64,000 nt of DNA from Actinomycetota bacterium (GCA_021324675.1 JAJPIR010000142.1:21846-85845); one strand, 5' to 3'. Shown: positions 43,021-52,723, counted from the first letter of the stretch. The notes: generated by a model not told the origin, from the sequence alone. Translations and numbers: made by a program.

Positions 43021-44403
43021 CTACCCGCCGTACTTGATCGAGAAGAAGACCTGGACCGCTGTCAGCACGACCGGAAGGACGAAGACCGAAAAATCTACTG
43101 GTCGAAGCCGGAGCGGGTTGATCTTTGCTTCGTGCACTTCTTTGATCTCGTCGCGAAGACGTTGGTACTTTGCAATCTCGGAGCCAGCCTCGTCTACGAA
43201 CAGAAGTTCATCGATCGTCTTCGCTGGAAAACATCTTTCGAGCTTCTCGATTCTCCTTCGCTTAGCGGCTTCCCCCACCTGTTTGAACACGAGATACGGA
43301 AGAATAAGGTACAAAAAGAACACTGCAACCCAGGCCGCCACGAGCACGAAGATCAGGAAGAGATTCTCGTATCCTAGCCAGACGAATGCCACAGAGATCG
43401 CCAGCCCATGAAGCGCCAGTGTTAGCACCACGGTTCTATACACTCGAGCAATCGGCTTCCAGCCGTAACTTCCGTCGCGGTTCAACCAGTCGGCGTCCAA
43501 CTCGGCGACCGCAGAGAATGACAAAACCACATAGGTGCAGAAAAGTCCCACCACGTTCTGCATGAGGATCACGAATATTTGCAGCACAATGAGCAGGCAG
43601 TAGACAATCACCCCGACCAGATGCGCCTTGCCTCCTGCCCACCAGGATACATAAGCTTGTTTTACCCACTGAGCGTTGTCCCGGGAAGGAGCAAGGATCT
43701 GGAACACCCCGCTTCGGTACTCCAAGACAGCGACGATAATCGTGAACAGCAAACTGGCGAAAGCAATTGCGGCGCTGCGGCGTCGACTATGGTTTTGGAT
43801 CTTGCCGTTGACACACACTATGAGGGCTTCGAGCTCCCTGATCTCGTTCTTCTCATCACCGCTGCCACCGGCAGCTGCGTTTTCGTGGTCCACGCTCCGC
43901 TCGCGCGCCTCAAGCTTGTGCAACCCCGTTTGCACGACCCGCGGCAACAACAGGATGCGATGAATTCGACGATAGCCCAAATCCGGGTAACACCGGATCC
44001 CTTTAAGGGCGCCTTTTTGTGCGACCGGAGGTATGCATTCTTCTATTAATTGCCACTGCCGGTGAGCTACGACACAGGTGGCACTCACCACGAGAACAAA
44101 AATCCAAGTTGGAAAGTCACGGACGAGCGGGAAGCTGGGGACACTGTGATTCGCCGGTGCATTACCGAAGGCATAGCGAACGTGGCGTAGATCGGCCCAG
44201 AACTGGAAATCCGCAGCTGACCCGAGACCCCCCTCAACGGCAGCCGCGAAAATAACCAGCCCGCCAAGTATGGGGAAGGCGAGAGCGAACCACCAGCTGT
44301 TGATGTTCTTAGCCCAGCGCATGAACGGAACCGCGAGAAATGGATCCAACGCATACTGCCCATGCTTCATGCCGTGGGGCGCGGAAACCTTGCTCGTTCC
44401 CAC
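43021..44403 (-). CDS. Multi-span membrane protein in a lower-GC patch
   Basis: A 460-residue protein, not recognised. About eight hydrophobic segments: WWFALAFPILGGLVIFAAA, FPTWIFVLVVSATCVVA, AAIAFASLLFTIIVAVLEY, LVGVIVYCLLIVLQIFVILMQNVVGLFCTYV, TVVLTLALHGLAISVAFVWLGY, LFLIFVLVAAWVAVFFLYLIL and FVLPVVLTAVQVFF. A charged cytoplasmic loop lies around residues 150-200 (KLEARERSVDHENAAAGGSGDEKNEIRELE). The DNA is visibly less GC-rich and uses A/T-ending codons, suggesting transfer. No partner gene is adjacent. Confidence 0.8.
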   Translation of the reverse strand: MGTSKVSAPHGMKHGQYALDPFLAVPFMRWAKNINSWWFALAFPILGGLVIFAAAVEGGLGSAADFQFWADLRHVRYAFGNAPANHSVPSFPLVRDFPTWIFVLVVSATCVVAHRQWQLIEECIPPVAQKGALKGIRCYPDLGYRRIHRILLLPRVVQTGLHKLEARERSVDHENAAAGGSGDEKNEIRELEALIVCVNGKIQNHSRRRSAAIAFASLLFTIIVAVLEYRSGVFQILAPSRDNAQWVKQAYVSWWAGGKAHLVGVIVYCLLIVLQIFVILMQNVVGLFCTYVVLSFSAVAELDADWLNRDGSYGWKPIARVYRTVVLTLALHGLAISVAFVWLGYENLFLIFVLVAAWVAVFFLYLILPYLVFKQVGEAAKRRRIEKLERCFPAKTIDELLFVDEAGSEIAKYQRLRDEIKEVHEAKINPLRLRPVDFSVFVLPVVLTAVQVFFSIKYGG

Positions 44404-44763
44404 CTCAACCTCGTCCTCGTATGAACCGCTGCGAAATCAGGCTCGGGCATGATCATCCGTGACGCAATCAGAACAAACCACCATAAACGGCACCGAGCGG
44501 GCCACTGCAGTTGTGGCCAAGGGATCCGGCCGCAGCAGGGTCTGAGGTCGATGGCGCGATCTTCAGGTCTGTTGTGACGTAGCGCCGATCTGCACTACCG
44601 CCACGGTGCTGTGCTGGACAGCACGGTTGTGCCGCTGACCCACTGCCTTCGCCCAATGACCCTCCAGCGGTCCACCGACCAGCGTCAACCCGGCATTGGC
44701 GACGGTGAGCGCACGCCGCAACGAAGCGAGCCATACGCTGCGTGGGTGGATATTGCGCACCGT
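44404..44763. other. 360-base intergenic region
   Basis: Divergent promoter region between the low-GC membrane protein and the beta-helix lipoprotein. No gene, repeat or hairpin stands out. Confidence 0.4.
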
Positions 44764-45873
44764 ATGGGTCAAGTGCTGCACCGGACGATGCCCGCCTGGG
44801 TGGCCGTGCTGGCCCTGGTCACGGCTGCCGGCTGCGGGGGAGGGAGTTCTTCGATGAGCCCGAGTCCCCAGCCCAGCCCTAGCCCGCCGTCCAGCCCAAA
44901 CTCGGCAGCCGGCCCGAACCAGGAGCACCCAGCACCGTGCACTCGCACCGTCAGTCAAGCCGACCAGGTGCCGGCGGCCCTGGATGCCGCCTCGCCGGGG
45001 ACCACGCTGTGCTTCACCGGGGGCGACTTGTCCAGTACCGATGTGACCATGACCCACTCGGGCGCCCCCAGCACGCCGATCACCCTACGGTCCGACGGGG
45101 CGGCCGTGCGCAGCATCCACATCACCGCAGACCACGTCGTCATCGAGGGCTTTACGGTCGCTGGGGGGGAGGGAATCTTTCTCAACGGTGACGACCTGGC
45201 GGTCCGCCACAACACCGTGCATGACACCCAGCGGGGTGGGATCACGTGCGAGCGCTGCCAAAACTCGATCATCGACTCGAATACGGTGCAGCACGTCGAT
45301 ACCGTGGGCATCTGGATCGATGGCCAGCGAATCGCAGTGAGCCACAACAAGGTGAGCGATACGCTTGCCCGGGACAACGGTGACGCCGACGGCATGCGCT
45401 TTTTTGGTAATGGGCACCGGATCACCGAGAACACCGTCACGGACATTTCCGATCGCGGCTACGCTAACCCGCCGCATCCGGATTGCTTCCAAACCTACGA
45501 CGACAACAGCCCGCCCACCTTCGACGTCCTCATTGCCGGCAACACCTGCCGCAACGTCGGCGCGCAATGCCTGATCGCCACCGGCGACCAGCGGGGGAAC
45601 AGCGGAGCACCCACTGGAGTCCCGTCGATCACGTTCGTGGACAACACCTGCGCCACCAACGGCGCGCAAGCAATCAACCTGCGCCGCTGGCCCAACGTCG
45701 AGATTCGCGACAATAAGATCTCTGGGCCCAACGTGACCCGGGGAATTATTATTATCGACGACTCGACAGGCTGCGTGGTAATCGGCAACAGCACCGACGG
45801 TGGCCGCCCTACGTTGGATATCGACAACTCCTCCAGGCCGGGTTCCCACGTGGACCACAACAGTCCCGGCTGA
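44764..45873 (+). CDS. Secreted right-handed beta-helix lipoprotein
   Basis: A ~369-residue protein. Signal MPAWVAVLALVTAAGCGGG with lipobox Cys, a Ser/Pro linker, then a parallel beta-helix: repeated strands such as VVIEGFTV, LAVRHNTVHDT, SIIDSNTVQHV, IAVSHNKVSDT, HRITENTVTDI and VEIRDNKISG, about 23 residues per turn. Such folds bind or cleave polysaccharides (pectate-lyase-like), but no catalytic residues are assignable. ATG 44764 begins just before the signal. The dienelactone hydrolase gene follows 10 bases after the stop and is probably co-transcribed. Confidence 0.82.
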   Translation: MGQVLHRTMPAWVAVLALVTAAGCGGGSSSMSPSPQPSPSPPSSPNSAAGPNQEHPAPCTRTVSQADQVPAALDAASPGTTLCFTGGDLSSTDVTMTHSGAPSTPITLRSDGAAVRSIHITADHVVIEGFTVAGGEGIFLNGDDLAVRHNTVHDTQRGGITCERCQNSIIDSNTVQHVDTVGIWIDGQRIAVSHNKVSDTLARDNGDADGMRFFGNGHRITENTVTDISDRGYANPPHPDCFQTYDDNSPPTFDVLIAGNTCRNVGAQCLIATGDQRGNSGAPTGVPSITFVDNTCATNGAQAINLRRWPNVEIRDNKISGPNVTRGIIIIDDSTGCVVIGNSTDGGRPTLDIDNSSRPGSHVDHNSPG

Positions 45874-45883
45874 GGTGGTACTG

Positions 45884-46843
45884 ATGACTGATTTTCAGCG
45901 CTACTTGGTTGGCGAGCACATCGAGGACTTCCAGGATCGATTGATCAGCAGGCGGGAGCTACTCCGCCGGGTGACCCTGATCACCGGCAGTATCGCCAGC
46001 ACGATGCTGCTGCTCGAGGCGGCAGGCTGCACGAGCGAACCATCCCGGACACCTCCCTCGCCGCAATCCCGGCCGACCAGCACGCCGTACCCGTTCGCTA
46101 CGCCGCCCGCGCAACCCACCACGGACGGCGTCACCGTACGGCCCGACGATGCCCGCATCACTGTCGCGCCGATGACAGTGACCGGCGCAGATGGTGCCTC
46201 GCTGATCAGCTACTCCGCGCACCCGCGTCAGGGTGGTGCCGCGGGTGGTGTGCTGGTGATCCACGAGAACCGTGGTCTGGTGGAGCACATCAAAGATGTG
46301 GTTCGCCGGGTCGCCACAGCCGGATTCGGCGCCGCCGCCGTTGATCTGCTATCTCGCCAAGGCGGCGCCGGCAAGCTGAGCGACCCGGCTGAGTACGCAG
46401 CCGCGCTGAGCAAGCAGGATCCCATGACCATGGTGTCCGACCTGCAACATGCGTTATCCGCGCTGTCGGCGGCTGGTGCAGGCGACCGGCTGGGCATCAC
46501 GGGTTTCTGTTTCGGTGGGGGTATGACCTGGAACGCGCTCGCCGCGGGCACCACGGTGAAAGCGGCGGTGCCCTTCTACGGCCCGCCACCGGCGAATATG
46601 GCGGGGCTGGCCGCGACTCCGGCCGCAGTGCTCGCCATCTACGCCGAGCGGGACACCCGGATTACCAGCACGAAAGACCAAATCGAGCAACAGCTGCGCC
46701 GCACTGGCCATCCGTACCAGATCACCGTCTATCCCGGTGTGGATCATGCTTTTCACAACGACACTGGGCCGCGCTACAACGCGACTCAGGCCGAAGCGGC
46801 CTGGGTGGCCACCATCGAGTGGTTCCACCGCTACTTGCCCTAG
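45884..46843 (+). CDS. Exported dienelactone hydrolase-family protein
   Basis: A 319-residue alpha/beta hydrolase. The N-terminus SRRELLRRVTLITGSIASTMLLLEAAGC is Tat-like (RR) and ends in a lipobox Cys. GVLVIHENRGLVEHIKDVVRR, catalytic Cys209 in GITGFCFGGGMTW, Asp in YAERDTRI and His in GVDHAFHNDTGPRYN form the DLH triad. It hydrolyses dienelactone or related esters outside the cytoplasmic membrane. ATG 45884 has GAGGTGG upstream, 10 bases after the beta-helix lipoprotein stop. Confidence 0.9.
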   Translation: MTDFQRYLVGEHIEDFQDRLISRRELLRRVTLITGSIASTMLLLEAAGCTSEPSRTPPSPQSRPTSTPYPFATPPAQPTTDGVTVRPDDARITVAPMTVTGADGASLISYSAHPRQGGAAGGVLVIHENRGLVEHIKDVVRRVATAGFGAAAVDLLSRQGGAGKLSDPAEYAAALSKQDPMTMVSDLQHALSALSAAGAGDRLGITGFCFGGGMTWNALAAGTTVKAAVPFYGPPPANMAGLAATPAAVLAIYAERDTRITSTKDQIEQQLRRTGHPYQITVYPGVDHAFHNDTGPRYNATQAEAAWVATIEWFHRYLP

Positions 46844-46871
46844 CCGAGTCGGTGCCGTGCCAGCCAGCCTG

Positions 46872-48170
46872 CTACGCCGTGCCGCCCGGCGGCACCTCCT
46901 CAGCACGCTGGGCTGCGGCGGCCCGGGCGTCGTAGCGCACGAAAGCCGGGACCATCATGGCGAGCAGCCCGATTCCGGCCAGGCACGCCAGCCCCCCTGA
47001 GACCACCGAGATCCGGGGGGTGAATGCAGCCGCCACCGCACCCGCTTCCAGATCGCCCAGGCGCGGGCCGCCGGTGACCACCACGATGAAGACCCCTTGC
47101 AGCCGCCCTTGCATCCCGGGCGGGGTGGCATGTTGCAGGATCGTCGAGCGGTAGACGGCGCTGACGGTGTCGGCCGCGCCCGCAACTGCGAGCAGCAGCA
47201 ATCCCAACCACAACGTCGAGGTAAGCCCGAACAGGGTGATCGCCGCGCCCCAGACCGCTATCGAGACCACCACGCCGAGCCCATGACGGTGCACCCGGGC
47301 GATAGCCCCACCCAGCAACGTGGCGACGACCGCCCCGACCGCTGGCGCTGCGTAGAGCAGGCCGGCGGTGCTAGCGCCGCCGCCGTACTGGCCGTCAGCC
47401 AATGCCGGAAACAGCGCCGCCGGCATCCCGAAGATCATCGCGATGAGGTCGGCGACGAACGTCATCGACACCACCCGGTGCCCGGCCAGGAACCGCAAGC
47501 CCTCGATGACCGAGGTGAGGCCGGCTCGCCGGGCGCCGGTGCCGGGTGGCAGGGACGGCAGCCGCACCGCGGCGTAGAAGGCACCGGCGAACGAAGCGAC
47601 GTCGATCGCGTACGCCCACCCGAAACCACCAGCACCGACCGCCGTCCCGGCCAGTACCGGTCCGGTGATGACGGTGAGCTGCATGCTGCCGTAGGAGAGC
47701 GTATTGGCCGCCGGCAGCATGTCTGCCCGCACCAACTGCGGAATGATCGCTCGCCGGGCCGGCGAGTCCACTGCGGCGAACGCCGACTGCACCGCGACGC
47801 AGGCGAACAACACACCGATCCGGTTGACCCCCAGCAGGGCCTGGACCAGCAACACGACGCTGACCAGCATGGTCCCGGTCGAAGTGAGCAACACCAGCTT
47901 GCGGCGATCAACCGCGTCCGCGATCGACCCGCCGTAGAGCCCGAAGACCACCAAGGGAAAAAAGCCGGCCGCCCCGATCAAGCCCACGTCGAGCGATGAG
48001 CGGGTGATCGCGTAGACCTGGAGCGGGACCGCGACGCGGGTAACTTGCGCGCCGACCTGCGACACCGTCTGGCCGGTGAACAACCGCCGGAAGGCGACCG
48101 ACTCGCGCAGCGGCGTGACGTCGGAGGCAGCTGCCCGCAGCGCCCGTCCGACCATCGCGGTGAATGCCAT
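46872..48170 (-). CDS. MFS exporter (EntS/DHA3-type)
   Basis: A 432-residue, 12-helix MFS protein. FRRLFTGQTVSQVGAQVTRVAVPLQVYAITRSSLDVGLIGAAGFFPLVVFGLYGGSIADAVDRRKL has the helix 1-2 motif A region (GGSIADAVDRRKL) of the DHA3/enterobactin-exporter group. The loop LPSLPPGTGARRAGLTSVIEGLRFLAGHR is typical too. Substrate unknown. ATG 48170. The C-terminal end lies 29 bases from the dienelactone hydrolase stop (convergent). Confidence 0.9.
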   Translation of the reverse strand: MAFTAMVGRALRAAASDVTPLRESVAFRRLFTGQTVSQVGAQVTRVAVPLQVYAITRSSLDVGLIGAAGFFPLVVFGLYGGSIADAVDRRKLVLLTSTGTMLVSVVLLVQALLGVNRIGVLFACVAVQSAFAAVDSPARRAIIPQLVRADMLPAANTLSYGSMQLTVITGPVLAGTAVGAGGFGWAYAIDVASFAGAFYAAVRLPSLPPGTGARRAGLTSVIEGLRFLAGHRVVSMTFVADLIAMIFGMPAALFPALADGQYGGGASTAGLLYAAPAVGAVVATLLGGAIARVHRHGLGVVVSIAVWGAAITLFGLTSTLWLGLLLLAVAGAADTVSAVYRSTILQHATPPGMQGRLQGVFIVVVTGGPRLGDLEAGAVAAAFTPRISVVSGGLACLAGIGLLAMMVPAFVRYDARAAAAQRAEEVPPGGTA

Positions 48171-48567
48171 ATTCCACCCGAAAGTTGCCGCCCGCCGCAG
48201 CGGTGCCGACTGCAGCGTCGCATGCGCCGCCCGAATGTGCGCAGTTCACCGGCCAATGTCACGGCGCGTGACCGGCGTTGCCGCCGCCAGCACCGAGTGG
48301 ATGCGGTCGTTGATGGACGGGCGGTAACTCAGGGCTAGGGCTGGCCAGCTGATGAGGTGTGCGGCTGCACCCGAGGCCTGCCCGCCACGGTGCTACACCA
48401 GGCCGGGAGCTGCGGCAAAGTCACCATTGCACTGGCGCCGCCACGATTCCCGCCCAGCGTGGTGGGTCCGGGGCTGGCTTCTGATAGCCCAAGCCTGGCA
48501 GCCCAGGCATCGCAAGCCGGGCCTGGCAGCCCAGGCCGGATAGCCGGAGTCTGGTAACGCCGCCCGG
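48171..48567. other. Intergenic region with a repeated small palindrome
   Basis: No gene. GCCTGGCAGCCCAGGC occurs twice, at 48493-48508 and 48521-48536, 28 bases apart; each can form a GCCTGG/CCAGGC hairpin. Positioned downstream of the DUF1918 gene, so a terminator role is plausible. Confidence 0.5.
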
Positions 48568-48759
48568 CTATGACTGTGCGGCGGGTTGCACCACGCAGTC
48601 CGGACCGGGAAACACCAACCGCTCCTGGCCATCGTCGAAGCGAACCAGGAAAGGCGGCTGACCATCGGGTCCCCGCACCTCCACCACGTCACCCATGCGG
48701 TCGGGCCGACTGACGGTGCGGCTGTGCACGCAGAGCCGGTCGCCAACGCGCGCTCGCAT
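48568..48759 (-). CDS. DUF1918 protein
   Basis: A 63-residue small beta protein: MRARVGDRLCVHSRTVSRPDRMGDVVEVRGPDGQPPFLVRFDDGQERLVFPGPDC is the DUF1918 signature (xGDxLxVxxxxVGxxxRxGxVxEVxGxxGxPPYxVRWxDGxExxxxPGxD). GAGGTGATCC lies upstream of the ATG. These proteins are small barrel domains of unknown function, widespread in actinobacteria. Divergent from dusB. Confidence 0.88.
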   Translation of the reverse strand: MRARVGDRLCVHSRTVSRPDRMGDVVEVRGPDGQPPFLVRFDDGQERLVFPGPDCVVQPAAQS

Positions 48760-48865
48760 GATGGATCACCTCGCTGGCTGTCAATCGATTGTCACAACGC
48801 CAGTTTCCGACGCTAGGCCGGTTGGTCCCGGAGCTCAACCACCCACAGGGTCATGGTTGCGAAAC

Positions 48866-48951
48866 GCACGACACACCGGGCACCAGCGCACGACACCCGG
48901 GCACCAACGCACGACACACGGGGCACCAGGACGCGACACACGGGCGGGAGG
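48866..48951. repeat. Short tandem repeat in the dusB leader
   Basis: About four degenerate copies of a 21-22-base unit (GCACGACACNCGGGCACCANC) at 48866, 48888, 48909 and 48931, the last one merging into the dusB ribosome site. Confidence 0.75.
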
Positions 48952-48958
48952 GCTCGAC

Positions 48959-50119
48959 ATGCGCTATCCGGGCGGGCGGGATGATGTGCAGGTGGGCGTT
49001 GTGCGACCGGAGTTGCGGATCGGGCCTTACCGGGTCGACCCGCCGGTCGTGCTTGCGCCGATGGCAGGCATCACCAATGTGGCGTTCCGGCGGCTGTGCC
49101 GCGAATTCGGCGCCGGATTGTTCGTCTGCGAGATGATCACCAGCCGGGCGCTGATCGAGCGGCATCCCGGCACGTTGAAGATGATCAGCTTCGACGCCGT
49201 GGAGCGCCCCCGGTCGATGCAGCTCTACGGGGTTGACCCGGCGACGATCCGCAAGGCCGTGGAGATGGTCCGCGACGAGGATCTCGCTGATCACATCGAC
49301 CTCAACTTCGGCTGCCCGGTCCCGAAGGTGACCCGCCGCGGCGGTGGGGCCGCGCTGCCCTACAAGCGCGCCCTGTTCGGCGAGATAGTCCGCGGAGCCG
49401 TCGAGGCGGCCGGCCCGCTGCCCGTCACGGTGAAGTTCCGGATCGGCATCGACGACGAGCACCACACGTATCTCGATGCCGGCCGGATCGCGCAAGACTC
49501 CGGGGTGGCAGCCGTGGCCCTGCACGCGCGCACCGCGGCGCAGCGGTACTCGCCCACCGCCGATTGGGCTGCCATCACCGCGCTCAAGCAGACCGTCACC
49601 TCCATCCCCGTGCTTGGCAACGGCGACATCTTCACCGCTGGGGATGCGATCCGGATGATCGAGCAGACCGGCTGTGACGGTGTCGTGGTAGGTCGCGGCT
49701 GCTTGGGACGGCCGTGGCTGTTCGCCGAACTCGAGGCCGCCTTCGCGGGCATACCGCTGCCGACACCACCGAATCTCGGGCAGGTAGCGGCCATCCTGCG
49801 CCGCCACGCCGACCTGCTCGTCGCGCACCTCGGGTCTGAGAAGGGCCTTCGGGATTTGCGTAAGCACGTCTCCTGGTACCTGCACGGTTTCCCCGTTGGC
49901 GGGGACGTACGGCGCGCGCTGGGAATGGTGTCCAGCTTCGCCGAGCTCGATGACCTGCTATCCCAGCTGGACGCTGACGCCCCGTTCCCGCCCGGCGCTG
50001 ACGGACCACGGGGGCGCCAGGGCTCGCCCGGCCGGGTCGCGTTGCCGCAAGGCTGGCTGGACGACCCCCTGGATCTTGCCGTCCCGGCCGACGCTGAGCT
50101 GGCCGAGTCCGGCGGCTGA
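48959..50119 (+). CDS. dusB: tRNA-dihydrouridine synthase DusB
   Basis: A 386-residue flavoenzyme. VVLAPMAGITNVAFRRLCREFGAGLFVCEMITSRAL (FMN site), LNFGCPVPKVTRRGGGAAL with the catalytic Cys, HARTAAQRYSPTADW and LGNGDIFTAGDA are standard Dus motifs. KGLRDLRKHVSWYLHGFP ends the tRNA-binding domain. It reduces uridines in tRNA D-loops. ATG 48959 has GGGAGGG 6 bases upstream; the frame is open further up, but that is the tandem-repeat leader. First gene of the block syntenic with mycobacterial Rv0823-Rv0809. Confidence 0.95.
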   Translation: MRYPGGRDDVQVGVVRPELRIGPYRVDPPVVLAPMAGITNVAFRRLCREFGAGLFVCEMITSRALIERHPGTLKMISFDAVERPRSMQLYGVDPATIRKAVEMVRDEDLADHIDLNFGCPVPKVTRRGGGAALPYKRALFGEIVRGAVEAAGPLPVTVKFRIGIDDEHHTYLDAGRIAQDSGVAAVALHARTAAQRYSPTADWAAITALKQTVTSIPVLGNGDIFTAGDAIRMIEQTGCDGVVVGRGCLGRPWLFAELEAAFAGIPLPTPPNLGQVAAILRRHADLLVAHLGSEKGLRDLRKHVSWYLHGFPVGGDVRRALGMVSSFAELDDLLSQLDADAPFPPGADGPRGRQGSPGRVALPQGWLDDPLDLAVPADAELAESGG

Positions 50120-50200
50120 ACCTCGGCGTTCAATGTCGCGTTCACGGCCGATTCACTCAGTCGCCGAGACCGCGCGAGATTTCCCTCGTACCCTCTGGCA

Positions 50201-50848
50201 ATGCGGGAAACTTTTCATGCCGAGTTGGACAGCCTGATCAACGATCTCGCCAAAGCCGCCCGGCTCGCCGGTCACATGATGGCCAATGCCTCGACTGCGC
50301 TCAATCAGGCTGATCTCGCCCTCGCGGAGCTGGTCCTGTCCAGCGAGGGCGAAATGAAGGCGCTGTGCGACGACATGAACCAGCGCTGCGTCAGGTTGCT
50401 TGTCTTGCAGGCCCCGGTGGCCACTGACCTGCGGGTGGTCGTTGCCGCCATGCACGCTGTGCGCGACGTCGAACGGATGTGGAACCTGGCCCAGCACATC
50501 GCCAAGCTCGCCCGGCTCAAGCACCCAGCCGTACCGATTCCGGACGACGTCCGGCCGGTATTCGCTCGGATGAGCATGCTCGCCACCAGCCTGGCGCAGG
50601 ACGCTGCGACAGCAATCGAGCGCCGAGATCCGCTGTCTGGGCAGCGCCTGGCGCAAGCCGACGACGAGGTGGACGCGTTGCGCCGGCGCACGTTCCAGAT
50701 CCTGTTCGCGGAGGACTGGGCACACGGGGTCGAACCGGCGGTAGACGCCGCGCTCATCGGTCGTTACTACGAACGCTTTGCTGACCACGCGGTGGCGATC
50801 GCCCGCCAGGTCAGCTTCCTCGTCACTGGCCTACCCCCCACGCGATAG
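50201..50848 (+). CDS. phoU: PhoU phosphate-signalling protein, paralogue 2
   Basis: A 215-residue PhoU. MRETFHAELDSLINDLAKAARLAGHMMANASTALNQADLALAELVL, LVLQAPVATDLRVVVAAMHAVRDVERMWNLAQHIAKLARL and GRYYERFADHAVAIARQVSFLVTG are the two helical bundles with their acidic metal-binding motifs. It is the syntenic counterpart of mycobacterial PhoY2 (Rv0821), between dusB and mshD. The usual neighbour phoT is absent. It modulates Pst uptake and the phosphate sensor kinase. Confidence 0.93.
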   Translation: MRETFHAELDSLINDLAKAARLAGHMMANASTALNQADLALAELVLSSEGEMKALCDDMNQRCVRLLVLQAPVATDLRVVVAAMHAVRDVERMWNLAQHIAKLARLKHPAVPIPDDVRPVFARMSMLATSLAQDAATAIERRDPLSGQRLAQADDEVDALRRRTFQILFAEDWAHGVEPAVDAALIGRYYERFADHAVAIARQVSFLVTGLPPTR

Positions 50849-50865
50849 CGCACCATTCCGGCGGT

Positions 50866-51762
50866 CTAGCCGGGGTCAAGCAGCAGTTGCACGTCGGTGT
50901 GATGGTGCGCGAAACCCAGATTGCGGTAGGTGCGCAGCGCGGCGGTGTTGTCGGAGTCGACGTACAGCATCGCTTCCGGCGCGCCGCGGTCCCGCAGGTA
51001 CGCAAGCCCGGCCACGGTCAGTGCACCCCCCAGGCCGGTGCCTTGGGCGTCGGGATCCACCGCGAGCACGTAGACCTCGCCGAGCCCGTCTGGATGCATC
51101 TTCGTCCAGTGGAAGCCCAGCAACCGACCGGCAGGATCGACTGCCAGGAGGAAGCCCTTGGAATCGAACCAGGGCTGGGTCTCCAGCAGTGCCAGGTCCC
51201 CGGTGGTCAACCGGCTTTGTTCGGGATGCCAGGCGAACGCGCGCTTGTTCACCCGCACCACCGCAGCTTCGTCCTCACCCGGCAGGAAAGTCCGTAGCGT
51301 CACGCCGTCGGGCAGGGCGCGCGGCGCGACGGGCTCGGCGAGGCTGCGGCGCAACTGGAACAGCGCCCGCCGGCTGACCACCCCGGCCCGCTGGGCCAAC
51401 CGCAGCGCTGCGGGGTGCTCGCCATGCGCCCACAACCACAGCGGCGCGCGTACCCGATCGAGCAGCGCGGCCAGCAGCGCAGCTCCCACGCCGTGGCGCC
51501 GGTGCTCCGGGTGCACCGCAAATTCGGCGGTGCTGCGATCGGAGCGCTCATCCAAGGCCGCATAGCCGGCGAGCGTGCCGTCCGGGTCGCGCGCGAGAAG
51601 GTGCGCTCCGGTACCGGAACTGCCCTCAGGTCGCAGCCGCAGAAGTGACGCTTCGGAGAGGGCGTGAAAACCGTCGGCGGCCTCGGCCGCGGCAAGCAGG
51701 GCGAGCACGTCGGCGATCTGGTCACCCGACAGGTGGGTAAGCCAGGTCAGCGCCAGGGCCAT
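50866..51762 (-). CDS. mshD: Mycothiol synthase
   Basis: A 298-residue tandem-GNAT acetyltransferase. The C-terminal acetyl-CoA site is VYVLAVDPDAQGTGLGGALTVAGLAYL with QGTGLGG; the N-terminal GNAT has FAVHPEHRRHGVGAALLAALL. TLRTFLPGEDEAAVVRVNKRAFAWHPEQSRLT and DSDNTAALRTYRNLGF match MshD. It acetylates Cys-GlcN-Ins to finish mycothiol, the actinobacterial thiol. Gene neighbourhood (phoU, glnR) confirms. Confidence 0.95.
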   Translation of the reverse strand: MALALTWLTHLSGDQIADVLALLAAAEAADGFHALSEASLLRLRPEGSSGTGAHLLARDPDGTLAGYAALDERSDRSTAEFAVHPEHRRHGVGAALLAALLDRVRAPLWLWAHGEHPAALRLAQRAGVVSRRALFQLRRSLAEPVAPRALPDGVTLRTFLPGEDEAAVVRVNKRAFAWHPEQSRLTTGDLALLETQPWFDSKGFLLAVDPAGRLLGFHWTKMHPDGLGEVYVLAVDPDAQGTGLGGALTVAGLAYLRDRGAPEAMLYVDSDNTAALRTYRNLGFAHHHTDVQLLLDPG

Positions 51763-51769
51763 GCCCTGG

Positions 51770-52588
51770 TCAACTCCGCTGCATGGGTAGCGGCCAGCCC
51801 TGCCCCCCTCGGGGACCGGCGCGATCGGGTGCAGCCCAGTCGGGTTCGGCGCTGTCCACAGCTTCTGTACCAGGCTCGGCGGCGCGTTCCTGCTCGGCGC
51901 GCTCCCGGGAACTCATGGTGCGCACCGGCCGGACGAACTTGTATCCCACGTTACGAACGGTGCCGATGAGCTGCTCGTGCTCCGGGCCGAGCTTGGCTCG
52001 TAACCGCCGTACGTGGACATCAACCGTCCGGGTGCCGCCGAAGAAGTCGTAGCCCCACACCTCCTGGAGCAACTGCGCGCGGGTGAACACTCTCCCCGCG
52101 TGCTGCGCCAGGTACTTGAGCAGTTCGAACTCCTTGTAGGTGAGGTCCAGCGGGCGGCCGCGCAGCCGGGCGGTGTAGGTCGCCTCATCAATCACCAGTT
52201 CGCCGAGAACCAGCGCGCTACCACGGCCCACGCTGGACTCATTGGCGCGGCGGGCGACCAGAAGCCGAAGCCGCGCGTCTACCTCGGCCGGTCCCGCGGT
52301 GGGCAGCAGGATCTCGTCGGCTCCCCAGTCAGCCGACAGAGCGACCAGCCCGCCCTCACCGATCACCACCACCACCGGCACCTCCAGCCCGGTCGATCCC
52401 AGTAACCGGCACAGGCTGCGGGAACCGGCCAGGTCCAGCCGCGCATCGACCAGCACCGCGTCGTAAGGACCGGCATCGAGCAGTGCCGCGACCTCAGGGG
52501 CCGCCGAACGAACGCCGTGTCCCAGCAGGGACAGTGCCGGCAAAACCGAGGCAGGACCAGGGTCCGCGGTGAGCAACAGCAGTTCCAT
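51770..52588 (-). CDS. glnR: GlnR-type OmpR-family nitrogen regulator
   Basis: A 272-residue orphan response regulator. [29 protein letters not shown] starts the atypical receiver ([19 protein letters not shown]), followed by [74 protein letters not shown], the GlnR winged helix. Controls nitrogen assimilation genes. It carries a ~30-residue Pro/Ala/Glu tail longer than in mycobacterial GlnR. GGAGGG upstream of ATG 52588. Seven bases before mshD, so probably co-transcribed with it. Confidence 0.93.
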   Translation of the reverse strand: MELLLLTADPGPASVLPALSLLGHGVRSAAPEVAALLDAGPYDAVLVDARLDLAGSRSLCRLLGSTGLEVPVVVVIGEGGLVALSADWGADEILLPTAGPAEVDARLRLLVARRANESSVGRGSALVLGELVIDEATYTARLRGRPLDLTYKEFELLKYLAQHAGRVFTRAQLLQEVWGYDFFGGTRTVDVHVRRLRAKLGPEHEQLIGTVRNVGYKFVRPVRTMSSRERAEQERAAEPGTEAVDSAEPDWAAPDRAGPRGGQGWPLPMQRS

Positions 52589-52723
52589 GCCCGTTCCCTC
52601 CTGCCTGTTGGAGGCCGGCAATCTCCCCACCGGGGCCGCGACTGCCTTGGATCCCAAGGCCGCGAGCCATGAGGTGTTCTGCGGAGAATACCGTGCCCGT
52701 CACAACAACCTTGACGAAGCTTT

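Noticed and set aside
48695..48958. Longer N-terminus of DusB
   Set aside because: It would translate the tandem-repeat leader (GTRDTR-like residues); ATG 48959 has a strong ribosome site.
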